Below, one piece after another: positions 14,148 through 15,971 of a DNA stretch of 15,971 bases. A program made the translations under genes and the position numbers. Positions within the stretch are counted from its first letter, which is position 1. Each line of letters opens with the position of its first letter. This stretch comes from an uncultured SAR86 cluster bacterium (GTDB lineage Bacteria > Pseudomonadota > Gammaproteobacteria > Magnimaribacterales > D2472). The notes beneath the pieces are model-generated. The model was given only the letters and a program-made list of their open reading frames with translations, was not told where the DNA came from and ran no database searches. Where the stretch lies: positions 1-15,971 of the forward strand of contig CALJHI010000075.1 in the NCBI GenBank assembly GCA_938075575.1, in the 5' to 3' direction.

Positions 14148-15062
14148 TTACAGTATATAAACAAATAAAAATAGCATTACCCAAACAACATCAACAAAAT
14201 GCCAATACCAAGAGGCTGCTTCAAATCCAAAGTGGTCATGTTGCTCAAAGTGATTATAGCGAACAGATCTTATAAGCATTATTGCTAACATTATGCCGCC
14301 CATCATTACATGAAAGCCATGGAATCCTGTAAGCATAAAGAAAGTAGACCCATATATTCCAGAGTTAAGAGTAAGTCCATAATGAGCATAAGCTTCATAG
14401 TACTCAGCTATCTGAAGACCTACGAATGTTAAAGCTAGAAATACAGTTACACCAAGCCATTTATTAAATTTGCTCTTGTCATTATTCTTGAGAGCAATAT
14501 GAGCAAAATGAACTGTAACACTAGAACTTAAAAGAACTATTGTGTTCCACATTGGTAACCACATCAAAGCATGTCCCCAACCTGGGAAACTCATATTCTT
14601 ATCCGCCAAGTTATATGCTGAACCAGCATCGGGTGTTGTCATTACTGGCCAGGTTGCTTCAAATCCTTCCCAGAGCCCAATAGCCTCAACCCCAACTCCT
14701 TTTTCACCAAGGCCTGCAAGCCATGGCACTGCAAATGTTCTTACATAAAATAGGGCTCCAAAAAAAGCAGCAAAAAACATTACTTCCGAGAAAATAAACC
14801 AAGACATGCCATAAACATATGATTTCTTAAGTTGTGCGCTATCAAGCCCAGCTATGTGTTCTTGAACAACTTTTCTAAACCAGAAAAATAAAGTTGCAAA
14901 TAAACATGCAAAACCAGCATATAGGACATAAACTGATCCACCGCCCTCATCGCCTAGGCCGTTTATTGTGCTAGATGCCCCCATCACTAATAAAAATAGT
15001 GAAAAAGCAGCAAAGATAGGAAGCCTGCTTTGGTCGGGCACGTAATAAGATTGGTTACTCAT
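14148..15062 (-). CDS. coxC: Cytochrome c oxidase subunit III
   Basis: This is the seven-helix core subunit of the aa3-type oxidase in the inner membrane; it supports proton uptake and stability of subunit I. Seen: 304 residues with the family landmarks YYVPDQSRLP near the N-terminus, GMSWFIFSEVMFFAAFF (with the conserved Glu), WNTIVLLSSSVTVHFAH, YGSTFFMLTGFHGFHVM and the closing WYWHFVDVVWVMLF. An insertion between helices, about residues 125-160, carries the Gly-rich stretch GLGEKGVGVEAIG, as is common in proteobacterial forms. The ATG follows the ctaG TAA directly (TAAATG), so the two are certainly co-transcribed. The gene ends 4 bp from the convergent DUF2909 stop, leaving no space for a terminator. 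Confidence 0.97.
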   Translation of the reverse strand: MSNQSYYVPDQSRLPIFAAFSLFLLVMGASSTINGLGDEGGGSVYVLYAGFACLFATLFFWFRKVVQEHIAGLDSAQLKKSYVYGMSWFIFSEVMFFAAFFGALFYVRTFAVPWLAGLGEKGVGVEAIGLWEGFEATWPVMTTPDAGSAYNLADKNMSFPGWGHALMWLPMWNTIVLLSSSVTVHFAHIALKNNDKSKFNKWLGVTVFLALTFVGLQIAEYYEAYAHYGLTLNSGIYGSTFFMLTGFHGFHVMMGGIMLAIMLIRSVRYNHFEQHDHFGFEAASWYWHFVDVVWVMLFLFVYIL

Positions 15063-15626
15063 TTAGTTTTTCTCCATTTGCACATCATGGTGTGCAAGTT
15101 TTTCTTGATTATAATCTGTGATATCAAAGATGGTATAAGAAAGGATCACGTTTTTAATTGTTTTGGGTAATTCGTTTGAGATTAGGAACTTAACTGGCAG
15201 TAAGGCCTCCTCTCCTGGAGCTAGCTCTTGCTGCTCAAAACAAAAACACTCTAGTTTTTTTAAGTGTGCTGCTGCGTTTGAAGGAGCAATACTTGGAACT
15301 GCTTGAGCTGTCATAATCTTATTAGTAGTGTTTTTAACATAGAAATTTGCATTGTAATATTTTCCTGTTACAACCCCCATAACCTCTTTGGAGGGGCTGA
15401 AGACCCATGGCATATTCTCATTGTTTGAAGAAATAAATTGAACCGAAACATCTCTTCCTTCAACTGTCATATATTCGTCTGAGTTGTCAGACTGAAATAT
15501 CTTGCCATTAATGCCTGTTACTTCGCAAAAAACATTGTAAAGAGGAACTAAAGCAAACGAGAAAAAAAACATAGCAACAACTGTTGCACCTAAAAACTTT
15601 ATTGTTTTTTTCCCATTTGAATTCAT
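15063..15626 (-). CDS. ctaG: Cytochrome c oxidase assembly protein CtaG (Cox11 family)
   Basis: This membrane-anchored copper chaperone delivers copper to the CuB site of subunit I from the periplasmic side. Seen: 187 residues with one N-terminal membrane helix (about 10-30), then the family motif PLYNVFCEVTGINGK (C34). A beta-sandwich domain follows with the copper-binding CFCF (C127, C129) before EQQELAPGEEALLPV. It is the Cox11 type, not the unrelated Bacillus CtaG (CaaX-like) protein. It lies 4 bp after coxA and abuts coxC, matching the usual coxA-ctaG-coxC order. The start at 15626 is well supported by the short basic N-terminus NSNGKKTIK. Confidence 0.97.
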   Translation of the reverse strand: MNSNGKKTIKFLGATVVAMFFFSFALVPLYNVFCEVTGINGKIFQSDNSDEYMTVEGRDVSVQFISSNNENMPWVFSPSKEVMGVVTGKYYNANFYVKNTTNKIMTAQAVPSIAPSNAAAHLKKLECFCFEQQELAPGEEALLPVKFLISNELPKTIKNVILSYTIFDITDYNQEKLAHHDVQMEKN

Positions 15627-15630
15627 GCTT

Positions 15631-15971
15631 TTAGTCTACCTTTGGAGGCGTGCCAAATGTATGATACGGGGCTGGTGATGCAACCGTCCATTCTAGGCCT
15701 CTTGCTCCCTCCCATACCTGCTCTGTTGCTTTCTTGCCGCCCATAACTGTTTTTAAAACAATGAATAAGAAAAATACTTGAGAGAATCCAAACAAAAATG
15801 CTCCTACAGTTGAAACCATATTCCAGTCTGCAAATTGAAGTGCATAATCAGGATATCTTCTTGGCATTCCGGCTAGGCCTATAAAGTGTTGCGGAAAGAA
15901 AGTAACGTTTACGCCTATAAATGAGAGCCAGAAATGGAGTCTGCCAAGCCTCTCGTCATACATGTTTCCAG
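15631..15971 (-). CDS. coxA: Cytochrome c oxidase subunit I, C-terminal end (5' part beyond window)
   Basis: Only the last 113 or so codons of the catalytic subunit of the aa3 oxidase are inside the window; the reading frame runs open through the window edge. Seen: the conserved RLHFWLSFIGVNVTFFPQHF, GLAGMPRRYPDYALQF and ADWNMVSTVGAF, characteristic of the final two membrane helices and the loop between them. A soluble C-terminal tail follows, with GARGLEWTVASPAPYHTF, which is typical of cytochrome-c-accepting bacterial subunit I. The haem and CuB ligands lie upstream, off the window. Methionines visible near the edge are internal, not starts. coxB is expected upstream. Confidence 0.96.
   Translation of the reverse strand, partial: GNMYDERLGRLHFWLSFIGVNVTFFPQHFIGLAGMPRRYPDYALQFADWNMVSTVGAFLFGFSQVFFLFIVLKTVMGGKKATEQVWEGARGLEWTVASPAPYHTFGTPPKVD

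Noticed and set aside
1..15971. CRISPR arrays, insertion sequences, tRNA or rRNA genes, riboswitches, toxin-antitoxin or defence genes
   Set aside because: No regularly spaced repeats, transposase motifs, structured RNA signatures or defence-family motifs were seen on either strand; nearly all bases are accounted for by housekeeping and respiratory genes.

Overview
The window reads as an ordinary, densely packed stretch of chromosome from a low-GC, AT-rich proteobacterium. The polA/engB/cytochrome c4 neighbourhood, a GshA of the E. coli type, ATP-type PEPCK and the aa3 oxidase cluster with its DUF2909 gene point to Gammaproteobacteria. The streamlined layout (overlapping genes, longest gap 180 bp) and the base composition suggest a marine clade such as SAR86 or a relative. 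That placement is an inference, not a demonstration. No mobile element, CRISPR array, tRNA or rRNA was seen.

Layout, left to right. (1) 1-424, minus: a cytochrome c4-type dihaem protein, cut by the window start. (2) 494-1599, plus: engB (ribosome-assembly GTPase) overlapping by one base a Coq4-family protein with an intact HDxxHx11E motif. (3) 1574-5357, minus: polA and, overlapping its end, a secreted TonB-C-terminal-domain/helical-repeat protein. (4) 5429-5944, plus: dsbB. (5) 6125-10190, plus: pckA, gshA and a quinone-oxidoreductase-like MDR protein, probably one operon behind a 180-bp regulatory gap. (6) 10187-15971: the aa3-type cytochrome c oxidase locus. coxA (partial), ctaG and coxC lie on the minus strand. 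A small DUF2909 gene on the plus strand is wedged in next. Then come surf1, a cysteine-free thioredoxin-fold-like protein, ctaA, ctaB and sco on the minus strand.

How the genes fit together. The right third encodes a nearly complete assembly line for a haem-copper oxidase. CtaB farnesylates haem b to haem o and CtaA oxidises haem o to haem a. SURF1 helps load haem into CoxA, and CtaG and Sco deliver copper to CuB and CuA. Cytochrome c4 at the far left could feed electrons to such an oxidase, and the Coq4-like protein plausibly serves the ubiquinone pool upstream of it. DsbB reoxidises DsbA through the same quinone pool. gshA and the MDR reductase add a thiol/redox theme.

No clearly new multi-gene system is visible. 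The items most worth a second look are the Coq4-like gene, the cysteine-free protein between surf1 and ctaA, the TonB-CTD protein coupled to polA, and the near-leaderless promoter geometry of several genes.
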